Positions 55,103 to 64,000 of a stretch of 64,000 bases of DNA are shown here, one piece after another. Below the pieces are notes generated by a model. It searched no databases. It saw only the letters and a program-made list of their open reading frames with translations, and was not told the DNA's origin. The position numbers and the translations under genes were made by a program. This DNA is from Pseudomonas solani (GTDB lineage: Bacteria; Pseudomonadota; Gammaproteobacteria; Pseudomonadales; Pseudomonadaceae), in NCBI RefSeq assembly GCF_026072635.1, contig NZ_AP023081.1:5452501-5516500 (forward strand), read 5' to 3'. Position 1 is the stretch's first letter. Every line of letters begins with the position of its first letter.

Positions 55103-55636
55103 CTATATGCACTTGAAGTAATCGAAGGGCTCCAGGCACTCCTTGCAACGGTGCAAGGCCTTGCAGGCCGTGGAGCCGAATTCGCTCAACTGTTCGGTAT
55201 GCACGCTGCCGCACTGCGGGCAGCGGATTTCCGGGGCTTCGCCCAGCAGGGCGCGCTTGCTGGTGCTGCCGCTGGGCGGGGCGATGCCATAGGCGCGCAG
55301 GCGCTCGCGGCCGTCGTCACTGATCCAGTCGGTGGTCCAGGCCGGCGCCAGGCGGCGTTCCAGGTTCGGCGCGGCGAAACCGGCGCCTTCCAGCGCCTGC
55401 TCGATGTCACGCTCGATCACCTCGGTGGCCGGGCAACCCGAATAGGTGGGGGTGACCACCACGTGAAGGTGGCCGCCTCGCCAGTCGAGGGCCCGGACGA
55501 TGCCGAGGTCGACCACGCTGACCACCGGCACTTCCGGGTCCATCACCTCGCCGAGCACCGACCAGGCGCGGGCCAGGTCGGCGGGTGCGCCGGGGCGGGC
55601 GCCACGGTCGCTGGCGATCAGCTCACCAGGACGCAT
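55103..55636 (-). CDS. paaD: PaaD, Fe-S assembly-type accessory protein
   Basis: 177 residues from ATG 55636, overlapping the paaC end by 14 bp; a later start is possible because the ribosome site is weak. N-terminal MIP18/DUF59 domain (VLGEVMDPEVPVVSVVDLGIVR ... VTPTYSGCPAT) and a C-terminal Cys cluster (CPQCGSVHTEQLSEFGSTACK ... CKECLEPFDYFKC) able to bind zinc or Fe-S. It is required for an active phenylacetyl-CoA epoxidase, probably for metal-centre maturation. Confidence 0.93.
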   Translation of the reverse strand: MRPGELIASDRGARPGAPADLARAWSVLGEVMDPEVPVVSVVDLGIVRALDWRGGHLHVVVTPTYSGCPATEVIERDIEQALEGAGFAAPNLERRLAPAWTTDWISDDGRERLRAYGIAPPSGSTSKRALLGEAPEIRCPQCGSVHTEQLSEFGSTACKALHRCKECLEPFDYFKCI

Positions 55637-56384
55637 CGGGATGGGCCCTTTGCAGGAACTGCATCTCGGCCAGCAGCAGGCCGAGGTGCTCGGTGTGCAG
55701 GCCACGGCGGCCGGAAAGGTAGAAGTAGCTGGCCGGCTCCGGCAGCGGCAGGGTGGCGCTGGCGAAGGTGTCGGTGACCTTGGCCTTCCAGGCAGCGGCG
55801 ACGTCGTCCGGCGCCGGAGCGATGCCAGCGGCGGCCAGGCGTTGCTCCACCTCGTCGCCGTTCACCAGTTCGACGGTGAAGCGCCAGGTGTCGCGGATGG
55901 CCGCCAGCATGCGCCGATGGCTTTCCTCGGTGCCGTCGCCCAGGCGCTGCACCCATTCGGTGGAGCGGCGCAGGTGGTAGGTGACTTCCTTCAGTGCCTT
56001 GGCGGCGATGCCGGCGATGCGTTCGTCGCTGGAGCTGCTGAGGCCGTGCAGCACCTGGAAGTGCCAGGCGTCATAGAGGAACTGCTTGGTGATGGTCACC
56101 GCGTAGTCGCCGTTGGGTTGCTCCACCAGCAGCAGGTTGCGGTAGGCACGTTCGTCGCGGCGGTAGGCCAGGTGGTCGGCGTCGCGGCCGTCGTCCAGCA
56201 GCTCGGCGGCGTATTCCAGCCAGTTGCGGGCCTGGCCCACCAGATCGAGGCCGACGTTCATCAACGCCAGCTCCTCTTCCAGGGCCGGGGCCTTGCCGCA
56301 CCATTCGCAAAGGCGCTGGCCCTGCACCAGGGCGCTGTCGCCGAGGCGCAGCAGGTATTCGATCAGGTCGTGTTTGGTATTCAT
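55623..56384 (-). CDS. paaC: phenylacetyl-CoA 1,2-epoxidase subunit PaaC
   Basis: 253 residues from ATG 56384. Ferritin-like four-helix protein of the PaaA_PaaC family without the full iron-ligand set of PaaA; blocks LIEYLLRLGDSALVQGQRLCEWCG, YLSGRRGLHTEHLGLLLAEMQF are typical. It forms the structural heterodimer with PaaA. Starts 11 bp below paaB. Confidence 0.95.
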   Translation of the reverse strand: MNTKHDLIEYLLRLGDSALVQGQRLCEWCGKAPALEEELALMNVGLDLVGQARNWLEYAAELLDDGRDADHLAYRRDERAYRNLLLVEQPNGDYAVTITKQFLYDAWHFQVLHGLSSSSDERIAGIAAKALKEVTYHLRRSTEWVQRLGDGTEESHRRMLAAIRDTWRFTVELVNGDEVEQRLAAAGIAPAPDDVAAAWKAKVTDTFASATLPLPEPASYFYLSGRRGLHTEHLGLLLAEMQFLQRAHPDASW

Positions 56385-56395
56385 GGCGAGCGGCC

Positions 56396-56677
56396 TCACA
56401 TGTGGCCGACTTCGGCCGGCAGCTCGTAGAAGCTGGCGTGGCGATAGACCTTGTCTTCGGCCGGGTCGAACAGCGGTTCCTTCTCATCGGGGGAGGAAGC
56501 GGTGATCAGCGCCGATGGCACCACCCAGAGGCTCACGCCCTCGTTGCGGCGGGTGTACAGCTCACGGGCGTTCTCGATGGCCATGGCGGCGTCGGCGGCG
56601 TGCACGCTGCCGACATGCTTGTGGTTGAGGCCGTGCTTGCTGCGCACGAAGACTTCGTAAAGGGTCCATTCACTCAT
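56396..56677 (-). CDS. paaB: phenylacetyl-CoA 1,2-epoxidase subunit PaaB
   Basis: 93 residues, WTLYEVFVRSKHGLNHKHVGSVHAADAAMAIENARELYTRR, the small bridging subunit of the epoxidase complex. AGGAG precedes the ATG. A 161-bp gap separates it from paaA; no ORF of quality was seen there. Confidence 0.95.
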   Translation of the reverse strand: MSEWTLYEVFVRSKHGLNHKHVGSVHAADAAMAIENARELYTRRNEGVSLWVVPSALITASSPDEKEPLFDPAEDKVYRHASFYELPAEVGHM

Positions 56678-56838
56678 TGTGTTCTCCTGCTCATCAGGTA
56701 TGAGCTGCTGCGCGTCGGCATAACGTCGTTGGAAACAGACCCGGACTTGCTCATTTACAGTCGTAAACTCCGCGCCCGCGTCTGCTTCCGCCTCGTTCTG
56801 CTCTAGCTCGCTAGCTCAGCGGCGGAATCGGGTTTTGG

Positions 56839-57834
56839 TCAGGCGGCGTCGCGCTTCTGTTGTTGTTTGCGGGCATGGGCCACCGCGGCTTCGCGGACCC
56901 AGGCACCGTCTTCGATGGCCTTGCGGCGGGTGGCGACGCGCTCCTGGTTGCAGGGGCCGTTGCCCTTGAGCACCTCGTAGAACTCGTCCCACTGGATGTC
57001 GCCGAAGTCGTAGTGGCCGCGTTCCTCGTTCCACTTCAGGTGCGGGTCCGGCGCGGTGCAGCCGAGCAGCTCCAGTTGCGGCACGGTCTGGTCGATGAAG
57101 CGCTGGCGCAGTTCGTCGTTGCCCTGGCGCTTGATCTTCCAGGCCATGGACTGGGCGCTGTTGGGGGAGTGTTCGTCGCTGGGGCCGAACATCATCAGCG
57201 AAGGCCACCACAGGCGGTTGATGGCGTCCTGGACCATGTCCTTCTGCGCCTGGGTGCCGTTGCGCATCATGTGCAGGAGGATTTCGTAGCCCTGGCGCTG
57301 GTGGAAGGACTCCTCCTTGCAGATACGGATCATGGCGCGGGAGTAGGGGCCGTAGGAGGTGCGCTGCAGCACCACCTGGTTGACGATGGCGGCGCCATCC
57401 ACCAGCCAGCCCACCGCGCCCATGTCGGCCCAGCTCAGGGTCGGGTAGTTGAAGATGCTCGAGTACTTGGCGCGGCCGCTGTGCAGCTTGGCGACTTCCT
57501 CGTCGCGGCAGGCGCCGAGGGTTTCCATGGCGCTGTAGAGGTACAGGCCGTGGCCGGCCTCGTCCTGGATCTTCGCCATCAGCTGCAGCTTGCGCTTCAG
57601 GGTGGGCGCGCGGGTCACCCAGTTGCCTTCCGGCAGCATGCCGACGATCTCGGAATGCGCGTGTTGGGAAATCTGCCGGATCAGCGTCTGCCGGTAGGCG
57701 TCCGGCATCCAGTTCTTCGGCTCGATCTTGATTTCCGCATCGATCTTTTCCTGGAAGGCGCGCTCTTCCGGGGACATCTCCTCCAGCGCCTTCACGCGCT
57801 TCACGCCGGTCTCAACCAATTGTGCGTACATGCC
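56839..57834 (-). CDS. paaA: phenylacetyl-CoA 1,2-epoxidase catalytic subunit
   Basis: 331 residues from ATG 57834 (MYAQLVETGVKRVKALEEMS), which has GGAG at 7 nt and matches the P. putida start; an ATG 39 nt upstream is possible but lacks a ribosome site. Di-iron ligands lie in the four-helix bundle, including AKIQDEAGHGLYLYSAMETLG and ICKEESFHQRQGYE, with the Asp of WADMGAVGW nearby. It epoxidises the ring of phenylacetyl-CoA. First gene of paaABCDE; an A+T-rich palindrome lies 55 bp upstream. Confidence 0.96.
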   Translation of the reverse strand, partial: GMYAQLVETGVKRVKALEEMSPEERAFQEKIDAEIKIEPKNWMPDAYRQTLIRQISQHAHSEIVGMLPEGNWVTRAPTLKRKLQLMAKIQDEAGHGLYLYSAMETLGACRDEEVAKLHSGRAKYSSIFNYPTLSWADMGAVGWLVDGAAIVNQVVLQRTSYGPYSRAMIRICKEESFHQRQGYEILLHMMRNGTQAQKDMVQDAINRLWWPSLMMFGPSDEHSPNSAQSMAWKIKRQGNDELRQRFIDQTVPQLELLGCTAPDPHLKWNEERGHYDFGDIQWDEFYEVLKGNGPCNQERVATRRKAIEDGAWVREAAVAHARKQQQKRDAA

Positions 57835-57888
57835 GTTCTCCAGCCATGCGGGTTCGTGGGGTGGCTTGGCCATGGCGCTAGTTTTAAA

Positions 57889-57908
57889 TGATACAAAAAC
57901 AAATATCA
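57889..57908. promoter_or_regulatory. TGATA-N10-TATCA palindrome upstream of paaA
   Basis: A perfect 5-bp inverted repeat TGATA/TATCA with a 10-bp A-rich spacer in an A+T-rich stretch (57881-57920), 55 bp upstream of the paaA start. Its position suits an operator for the paa repressor (PaaX-type or TetR-type PaaR), but it is not a clear match to either known consensus. Confidence 0.4.
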
Positions 57909-57929
57909 AATTAAAAAATAAGTGTCGGA

Positions 57930-58110
<181 letters not shown>

Positions 58111-58247
58111 AAGAGATTCAAAATTTCGGTAATGACTACGTTGTTTCGTTCCCTTTACTCTTTTTAACAATTGCCCCCCAAAGCTTAAAAGACCGGCGCT
58201 GCGCGCCTTTGCATACTGCCGGCCTGCCATTGGCATTGGAGGCCTTC

Positions 58248-58571
58248 ATGTTCAGGCGCGGGTGTTCATCCTTCTGTTTCAATCCGGGTTCCGGCGCGGC
58301 GTTGGTGGCTTGGCGTGGGCCGAGGCCGTGGTCGTTCTCGGCGCCTTCGTCGGAGGCGTTCGGGCACTTGGCTCTGGCGTTGCTGGCTTGCGGGGTGGGT
58401 GTGGTGGCGCTGGTGGCTGCGCTGCGTCCGTTCCTCGCCTGCGCCGATGGCGGGCTGTGCCTGCCCCTGTTCTCGGCCGAGCTCGGTGAGCTGGTGGGCG
58501 TGCTGGTGGCGCTGGAGCTGATGGCCGTCGCCTGGCTGGTGAGCTCGCTGCGCGGGCTTGTGCGGGGCTGA
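58248..58571 (+). CDS. small hypothetical membrane protein
   Basis: 107 residues, ATG with GGAGG at 6 nt. Two hydrophobic helices (about 44-62, LALALLACGVGVVALVAAL, and about 83-100) flank a loop with two Cys (ACADGGLCLP). No family was recognised. The opposite strand also has an open frame but of poor protein quality. It is the first gene of a short accessory block between paaA and paaK. Confidence 0.5.
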   Translation: MFRRGCSSFCFNPGSGAALVAWRGPRPWSFSAPSSEAFGHLALALLACGVGVVALVAALRPFLACADGGLCLPLFSAELGELVGVLVALELMAVAWLVSSLRGLVRG

Positions 58572-58640
58572 GCGCCCTCACATTCCACTCGAACCCATCA
58601 TTCAGGGGATGTTCGAAATGACCACGAAGGCGAAGGGCTG

Positions 58641-58829
58641 ATGGGCGCGGGTCTAGAAGCCATCGAGGTGCTGCTGGTCACCCCGCGCGTCGCAGAACTG
58701 CACGCCCAGGCCCTGGCGGAAGGCGCCACTGAACTGGCCGCGCCCGCCCGCGAGGACTCCGGCCGCCTCGCCTCGCGCCTGCGCTGGGCCGACGGCGTGC
58801 TGGTGGCGCTGCAATCCCCGGCGCCGTAG
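58641..58829 (+). pseudogene. remnant of a glyoxalase/VOC-family protein
   Basis: The 62-residue frame reads like the second half of a VOC domain: EVLLVTPRVAELHAQALAEG, then ATELAAPAREDSGRLASRLR and WADGVLVALQSPAP, matching the usual order of the C-terminal beta-alpha-beta-beta-beta unit and the final metal-ligand strand region. The N-terminal half is missing; upstream there are only a few codons (ATGACCACGAAGGCGAAGG). A deletion remnant is most likely; a genuine mini-ORF cannot be excluded. Confidence 0.5.
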
Positions 58830-58926
58830 CCCTGATCCGGTGGGCTACAGGCGTAGGGTGGGCTTCAGCCCACCGTTCTAGATGCTCCGACTTCTTCGTC
58901 CAGTGGATGCTGCGCATCGACTCCCT

Positions 58927-58978
58927 GTGGGAGCGAATTCATTCGCGAAGAAGTCCCCGGGCTGAAGCCCGGGCTACC
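58927..58978. repeat. two REP-like palindromes
   Basis: GTGGGAGCGAATTCATTCGCG at 58927-58947 and CCCCGGGCTGAAGCCCGGGC from 58955, just beyond the DUF1428 stop. Confidence 0.75.
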
Positions 58979-58983
58979 TGGCA

Positions 58984-59337
58984 TCAGGCGTCGACTATCA
59001 CGTCGAAACCGCCGAAGATCATGCGCTGCCCGTCGAAGGGCATCTTCTCGGGATCGGGGTGCAGGCGCGGGTCCTCCATGGATTTCTTCATGCCCTCGTC
59101 GCGGGCCTGGCGGGACGGCCAGGTGATCCACGAGAACACCACCGTCTCGTCGTCCTTGCGTTTCACCGCCATGGGGAAGGAGGTCACCTTGCCCTCCGGC
59201 ACGTCATCGCCCCAGCACTCGACGACGCTGAGGGCGCCATGGTCCTTGAACACCTGGGCGGCGATGCGGGCGATGGCGATATAGGCCTCGCGCTTGGCGG
59301 TGGGCACGGGAACGACGAATCCATCTACATAGCTCAT
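58984..59337 (-). CDS. DUF1428 family protein
   Basis: 117 residues from ATG 59337 with AGGAG at about 8 nt. Typical blocks: YVDGFVVPVPTAKREAYIAIA, GALSVVECWGDDVPEGKVTSF, KDDETVVFSWITWPSRQARD and MPFDGQRMIFGGFD. The family has an ABM/dimeric ferredoxin-like fold and no known reaction. It belongs to the accessory block that separates paaK from paaA. Confidence 0.88.
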   Translation of the reverse strand: MSYVDGFVVPVPTAKREAYIAIARIAAQVFKDHGALSVVECWGDDVPEGKVTSFPMAVKRKDDETVVFSWITWPSRQARDEGMKKSMEDPRLHPDPEKMPFDGQRMIFGGFDVIVDA

Positions 59338-59483
59338 GAGCGATCTCCTGGTCGGTGGCGCGTGGCGGTCCACGTGCCGGTCTCATCCGGTAGTCGATTC
59401 AGGATTGGCGATTGAGACAATTCCTGGGCGAATGCCCGGGCTGTTCCGACGAGCGGCGCGGCGGCTGCAGGTTGTGAGGCAGT

Positions 59484-59618
59484 ATCAAGGGCAATGACTA
59501 TCGGCTGGTGGTGGCGGTTGCCTACCGCTTCGGTGCGCTCTATATCAAGTTCGTCGGTACTCACAGGGAGTACGACGCCATCGATGCCAACACTGTGGAG
59601 ATGGGCCCGGGATCATGA
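59484..59618 (+). pseudogene. higB: truncated HigB-type toxin
   Basis: The frame IKGNDYRLVVAVAYRFGALY then IKFVGTHREYDAIDANTV is the C-terminal half of a HigB/RelE-like mRNA interferase. It is in frame to TGA 59616-59618, which overlaps the higA start (ATGA). An in-frame stop at 59475-59477 closes it upstream, and no N-terminal half was found in any frame, so the toxin is deleted at its 5' end. Confidence 0.75.
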
Positions 59619-59986
59619 ACATCCGCCCGATTCGCACTGACGATGACTACCGCGCGGCGCTCGAGCTGGTGGCGCCGCTGTTCGAGAACGAGCCTGAGCC
59701 GGACACGCCCGAAGGCGACTTCTTCGAGGTGATGCTCACCTTGATCGAGGCGTACGAGGCGCGTCACTTCCCGGTCGACCTGCCCGGGCCGGTGGAGGCC
59801 ATCAAGTTCCGCATGGAGCAGTCGGGGTTGACCGTCGCCGACCTGGTGCCCGCCATCGGGCGCCCGAACCGGGTCTACGAAGTGCTCAATGGCAAGCGCT
59901 CCCTCACCTTGCCGATGATCTGGAAGCTGCACGAGGTGTTCGGCATTCCCGCAGAAAGCCTGATCAAGCCGCCGACCGCCGTCTGA
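59615..59986 (+). CDS. higA: HigA-like antitoxin
   Basis: 123 residues. N-terminal MNIRPIRTDDDYRAALELVAPLFE is typical of HigA/XRE-COG5499 antitoxins. The HTH follows at about 68-110 (FRMEQSGLTVADLVPAIGRPNRVYEVLNGKRSLTLPMIWKLHEVFGIPAESL). It overlaps the truncated higB by 4 bp, so it is an orphan antitoxin that may still act as a DNA-binding regulator or guard against a related toxin. A strong terminator follows. Confidence 0.88.
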   Translation: MNIRPIRTDDDYRAALELVAPLFENEPEPDTPEGDFFEVMLTLIEAYEARHFPVDLPGPVEAIKFRMEQSGLTVADLVPAIGRPNRVYEVLNGKRSLTLPMIWKLHEVFGIPAESLIKPPTAV

Positions 59987-60002
59987 GTGGTTCCAGCACG
60001 GC

Positions 60003-60029
60003 AAAAAGCCCCGCTTCGGCGGGGCTTTT
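60003..60029 (+). terminator. intrinsic terminator after higA
   Basis: Stem GCCCCGC/GCGGGGC with a TTCG tetraloop, preceded by AAAAA and followed by TTTT, 17 bp after the higA stop. Confidence 0.9.
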
Positions 60030-60129
60030 CATTTGAACGTGAGCAGTCACGCCCTTAGGGCGTGGTCATGTGTCATCGGCTTTGCCTGTGACGACTCGAA
60101 CTGAGGGCACGACAGGATGAGCTCGAGCC

Positions 60130-60198
60130 GTAGGGTGTGCCGTGCGCACCGCCGCAGGGTGCTTCCGGCGAGCCCAGGTGCGCGCAGCACACCCTACG
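60130..60198. repeat. TAGGGTGTGC-type repeat element
   Basis: Begins TAGGGTGTGCCGTGCGCACC and ends GTGCGCGCAGCACACCCTAC, the reverse-complement partner; one more copy of the family at 16431 and 16617. Apart from the terminator nothing else is seen between higA and paaK. Confidence 0.75.
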
Positions 60199-60269
60199 TC
60201 CGGAGTGAGCGGCGGCCGCAAACTCCGAGGACTGTCTGTGCCCCTCCACATTCTAAAAGCGTGGGCGGC

Positions 60270-61583
<1,314 letters not shown>

Positions 61584-61673
61584 TTCATCACTCGTATTGT
61601 TCTTGTGCGTGGCGCTGGGCGCCTGAGTGCAGGAAGGCAGGATACTCCCGGCCTTCCCGGTCCGGTGTGGCGG

Positions 61674-62879
61674 TTACAGTTTTTCGATGATCAGGGCGAT
61701 GCCCTGGCCGACGCCGATGCACATGGTGCAGAGGGCGTAGCGGCCGGCGCGGGCTTCCAGTTCGTGCAGCGCGGTGGTGACCAGGCGCGCGCCGCTCATG
61801 CCCAGCGGGTGGCCCAGGGCGATGGCGCCGCCATTGGGGTTGACCCGCGGGTCGTCGTCGGCCAGCTCCAGCTCGCGGAGCACGGCCAGGCCCTGGGCGG
61901 CGAAGGCCTCGTTGAGTTCGATCACGTCCATGTCGGCGAGCGACAGGCCGGCGAGCGCCAGCACCTTGCGCGTGGCCGGCACCGGGCCGATGCCCATGAT
62001 GCGCGGCTCGACGCCGGCGCAGGCCATGGCGACCACGCGGGCGCGGGGTTTCAGGCCGAAGCGGCGGGCGGCATCGGTGCTGGCCAGCAGCAGGGCGCAG
62101 GCGCCGTCGTTGACCCCGGAGGCGTTGCCGGCGGTGACGCTGCCGCCCTCGCGGAAGGGCGTGCCGAGGCGCGCCAGCTGCTCCAGGGTGGTGTCGCCGC
62201 GCGGGTGCTCGTCCTGTTCGACCCACTTCGACGGCCCCTTGCGCTGGGCAATCTCCACCGGAACGATTTCCTTCGCCAGGCGGCCATTGGCCTGGGCGGC
62301 GACGGCCTTGAGCTGGCTGCGCAGGGCGAAGGCGTCCTGGTCGGCGCGGCTGATGCCGAACTGCTCGGCGACGTTCTCCGCCGTCTCGGGCATGGAGTCG
62401 ATGCCGTACTGGCGCTTCATCAGACCGTTGACGAAGCGCCAGCCGATGGTGGTGTCGAACAGTTCCGCGCTGCGGCCGAAGGCCTGCTCGGACTTGCCCA
62501 TCACGAAGGGCGCACGGGACATGGATTCCACGCCGCCGGCCAGCATCAACCCGGCCTCGCCGCAGCGCAGGGCGCGGGCGGCGCTGCCGATGGCGTCCAG
62601 CCCCGAGCCGCACAGGCGGTTGAGGGTGGTGCCGGGCACGGTGACCGGCAGGCCGGCGAGCAGGGCGGCCATGCGCGCGACGTTGCGGTTGTCTTCGCCG
62701 GCCTGGTTGGCGCAGCCGTAGATCACGTCGTCGATGGCGCCCCAGTCCAGCTCGGGGTGACGCTGCATCAGGGCGCGGATCGGCACCGCGCCGAGGTCGT
62801 CGGCGCGAACGGAGGACAGGGCGCCGGCGTAGCGCCCGATGGGCGTGCGTACGGCGTCGATGATCAGGGCGTCATTCAT
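61674..62879 (-). CDS. paaJ: 3-oxoadipyl-CoA / 3-oxo-5,6-dehydrosuberyl-CoA thiolase
   Basis: 401 residues, a type II thiolase. Nucleophilic Cys in LNRLCGSGLDAIGSAARAL, His in NPNGGAIALGHPLGMSGARL and the second Cys in LCTMCIGVGQG. GGVESMSRAPFVMGK is the conserved substrate-loop region. In the paa pathway it cleaves twice to give acetyl-CoA and succinyl-CoA. It overlaps paaI by 8 bp. Confidence 0.95.
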   Translation of the reverse strand: MNDALIIDAVRTPIGRYAGALSSVRADDLGAVPIRALMQRHPELDWGAIDDVIYGCANQAGEDNRNVARMAALLAGLPVTVPGTTLNRLCGSGLDAIGSAARALRCGEAGLMLAGGVESMSRAPFVMGKSEQAFGRSAELFDTTIGWRFVNGLMKRQYGIDSMPETAENVAEQFGISRADQDAFALRSQLKAVAAQANGRLAKEIVPVEIAQRKGPSKWVEQDEHPRGDTTLEQLARLGTPFREGGSVTAGNASGVNDGACALLLASTDAARRFGLKPRARVVAMACAGVEPRIMGIGPVPATRKVLALAGLSLADMDVIELNEAFAAQGLAVLRELELADDDPRVNPNGGAIALGHPLGMSGARLVTTALHELEARAGRYALCTMCIGVGQGIALIIEKL

Positions 62880-63321
62880 GCAGGGATTCCTCGTCGAGCA
62901 GGGTGCCGCGCACCTTGTAGGACTTGCCGTGGAACAGGGCGATCAGCTGCCCGTTCTGGTTCTCGATGCGCACGTCGTAGTTGCCGGTGCGGCCGCTGCG
63001 GCTCTGTTCGGTGGCCTGGGCGGTGAGGGTGTCCCCCAGGTGCGCCGGGGCCACGTAGTCGATGCTGCAGCCGATGGCCACGGTGACTTCGTTGTAGGTG
63101 TTGCAGGCGAAGGCGAAGGCCGAGTCGGCCAGGGCGAACAGATGGCCGCCGTGGCAGGTGCCGACGCCCTGCAGCATGTCGGCGCGCACGCTCATGCCGA
63201 CCCGCGCGGCGCCGGGCGCCACCGAGAGCAGGCGCATGCCCATGGCCTGGCTGGCGGCGTCGCGTTCGTACAGGGTGCTGGCGCAGGCTTCGGCCAGCGA
63301 CAGGGCTTCACGGTTGGTCAT
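62872..63321 (-). CDS. paaI: hydroxyphenylacetyl-CoA thioesterase PaaI
   Basis: 149 residues from ATG 63321. Hotdog thioesterase with GVGTCHGGHLFALADSAFAFACN (catalytic Asp and oxyanion region) and IDYVAPAHLGDTLTA. It rescues CoA from dead-end intermediates of the pathway. It overlaps paaH by 14 bp and paaJ by 8 bp, so the genes are tightly coupled. Confidence 0.94.
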   Translation of the reverse strand: MTNREALSLAEACASTLYERDAASQAMGMRLLSVAPGAARVGMSVRADMLQGVGTCHGGHLFALADSAFAFACNTYNEVTVAIGCSIDYVAPAHLGDTLTAQATEQSRSGRTGNYDVRIENQNGQLIALFHGKSYKVRGTLLDEESLHE

Positions 63322-64000
63322 GCAGCGTCCTCCCTTCGGCCACCCGGCGGCGCAGGGCCAGCGAGGGGCGGTAGCGCGGCTCGCCATAGGCGGCCTGCAG
63401 GTTGTCCAGGGTGCGCAGCACCTGCGGCAGGCCGATGGCGTCGGCCCAGGCCAGCGGGCCGCGCGGGTAATTGACCCCGGCGCACATGGCCAGGTCGATG
63501 TCGGCGGCGCTGGCGACCCCGTGGAGCAGGGCGTCGGCGCCTTCGTTGGCGAGCATGGCCACGGTGCGCAGCACGGCGAGGCCGGGGACGTCGGCCAGCG
63601 GGCTGGCGGCGATGCCGGCGCGGGCGAGCAGGGCGACCGCCGCGTCGATGGCGGCCTGGGTGGTGCCTGCCGCCCAACTGATGCCGAGGCGTTCGGCGCG
63701 GCCGTAGTCGAGGGCCAGGTCCAGCAGCACCAGGTTGTCGAGGCCGTCCTCGCGGGCGCGCTGGGCGGCCAGGCGGCCGTCGCTCAGCGCCAGGGTGGCG
63801 TCGCCGACCCGCAGCAGCCCGGCGCCGTCACGGCGGGTGACCCGCACGCCGGCGCTTTCCAGGCGCTGCACCAGCGGGGCTGCGACACCGAGGTCGCCTT
63901 CGATGGCGCAGGCGTCCACGGTGGCGGTGCTGGCGAGCGTCGCCGCCTGTGGGCGCTCGGCGCCTTCGGCGTAGTCGTAGAAGCCCCGGCCGCTCTTGCG
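63308..64000 (-). CDS. paaH: 3-hydroxyadipyl-CoA dehydrogenase, C-terminal part
   Basis: The frame is open to the right edge of the window, so the N-terminal NAD domain is missing from view. The first visible residues RKSGRGFYDYAEG are the signature at the end of the first 3HCDH domain, and the second 3HCDH domain follows (NEGADALLHGVASAADIDLAMCAGVNYPRGPLAWADAIG). It oxidises 3-hydroxyadipyl-CoA with NAD+. Position upstream of paaI agrees with the P. putida order, and paaF/paaG are expected just outside. Confidence 0.92.
   Translation of the reverse strand, partial: RKSGRGFYDYAEGAERPQAATLASTATVDACAIEGDLGVAAPLVQRLESAGVRVTRRDGAGLLRVGDATLALSDGRLAAQRAREDGLDNLVLLDLALDYGRAERLGISWAAGTTQAAIDAAVALLARAGIAASPLADVPGLAVLRTVAMLANEGADALLHGVASAADIDLAMCAGVNYPRGPLAWADAIGLPQVLRTLDNLQAAYGEPRYRPSLALRRRVAEGRTLHDQP

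Noticed and set aside
58136..58588. 150-codon minus-strand frame opposite the small membrane protein
   Set aside because: Ser/Thr/Pro-rich product with no hydrophobic core or ribosome site; the plus frame has GGAGG and two plausible membrane helices, though neither is certain.

Overview
The window is G+C-rich DNA from a Pseudomonas-like gammaproteobacterium. The evidence is a dihydrolipoamide dehydrogenase of the P. putida lpd3 type, a PctA-type chemoreceptor, a phenylacetate (paa) cluster in the P. putida gene order, and intergenic spaces full of short palindromic REP-like repeats. No tRNA, rRNA, CRISPR array, integrase or intact IS element was seen. One strongly A+T-rich block (about 7.3-11.65 kb) stands out as foreign.

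Layout. 0-7 kb: end of an aminoglycoside phosphotransferase-like gene, two lipoproteins (one frameshifted), a 182-bp tandem repeat array, an AraC regulator with a tiny coupled upstream ORF, a cupin, an unknown membrane protein and a phage-type Bro-N protein. 7.3-11.6 kb: a two-gene operon encoding an alpha/beta-hydrolase fused to a P-loop NTPase and an AAA-TPR protein, the best candidate here for an undescribed NLR-like (possibly antiphage) system. 11.7-16.4 kb: membrane-anchored catalase-like protein, di-haem cytochrome c (frameshifted) and a divergent VpsR-like regulator. 16.8-31 kb: lpd3, a pseudouridine synthase, a GntR/DUF2848/amidase/MFS catabolic operon, hipBA, an I78 inhibitor lipoprotein, a second DUF2848 protein, an EamA transporter, a cyclase/LysR pair and an HxlR regulator. 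31-42 kb: PctA-like chemoreceptor, alanine dehydrogenase, an MscS channel with a cyclic-nucleotide domain, an ABM/amidohydrolase/isochorismatase operon with an AraC regulator, and a LysE exporter.

42-64 kb is a catabolic supercluster read on the minus strand. From high to low coordinates it holds paaH(partial)-I-J-K, a small accessory block (DUF1428, higA with a truncated higB, a glyoxalase remnant), paaA-B-C-D-E, a DUF485/SSS permease pair (paaL), paaZ, an outer-membrane porin, a chemoreceptor, and the aromatic amine dehydrogenase operon aauB-E-D-A plus a monohaem cytochrome c. Together these could sense and import aromatic amines or phenylacetate, oxidise phenylethylamine or tyramine in the periplasm to the aldehyde, and degrade phenylacetate through phenylacetyl-CoA epoxidation to the beta-oxidation-like steps. 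The aauB and porin promoters share 21-bp-phased TGCCA direct repeats at exactly the same distance (103 nt) from the start codon, which points to one common regulator.

Three genes carry an apparent single-base loss, each in a run of 4-5 G, so sequencing error is at least as likely as true pseudogenisation.
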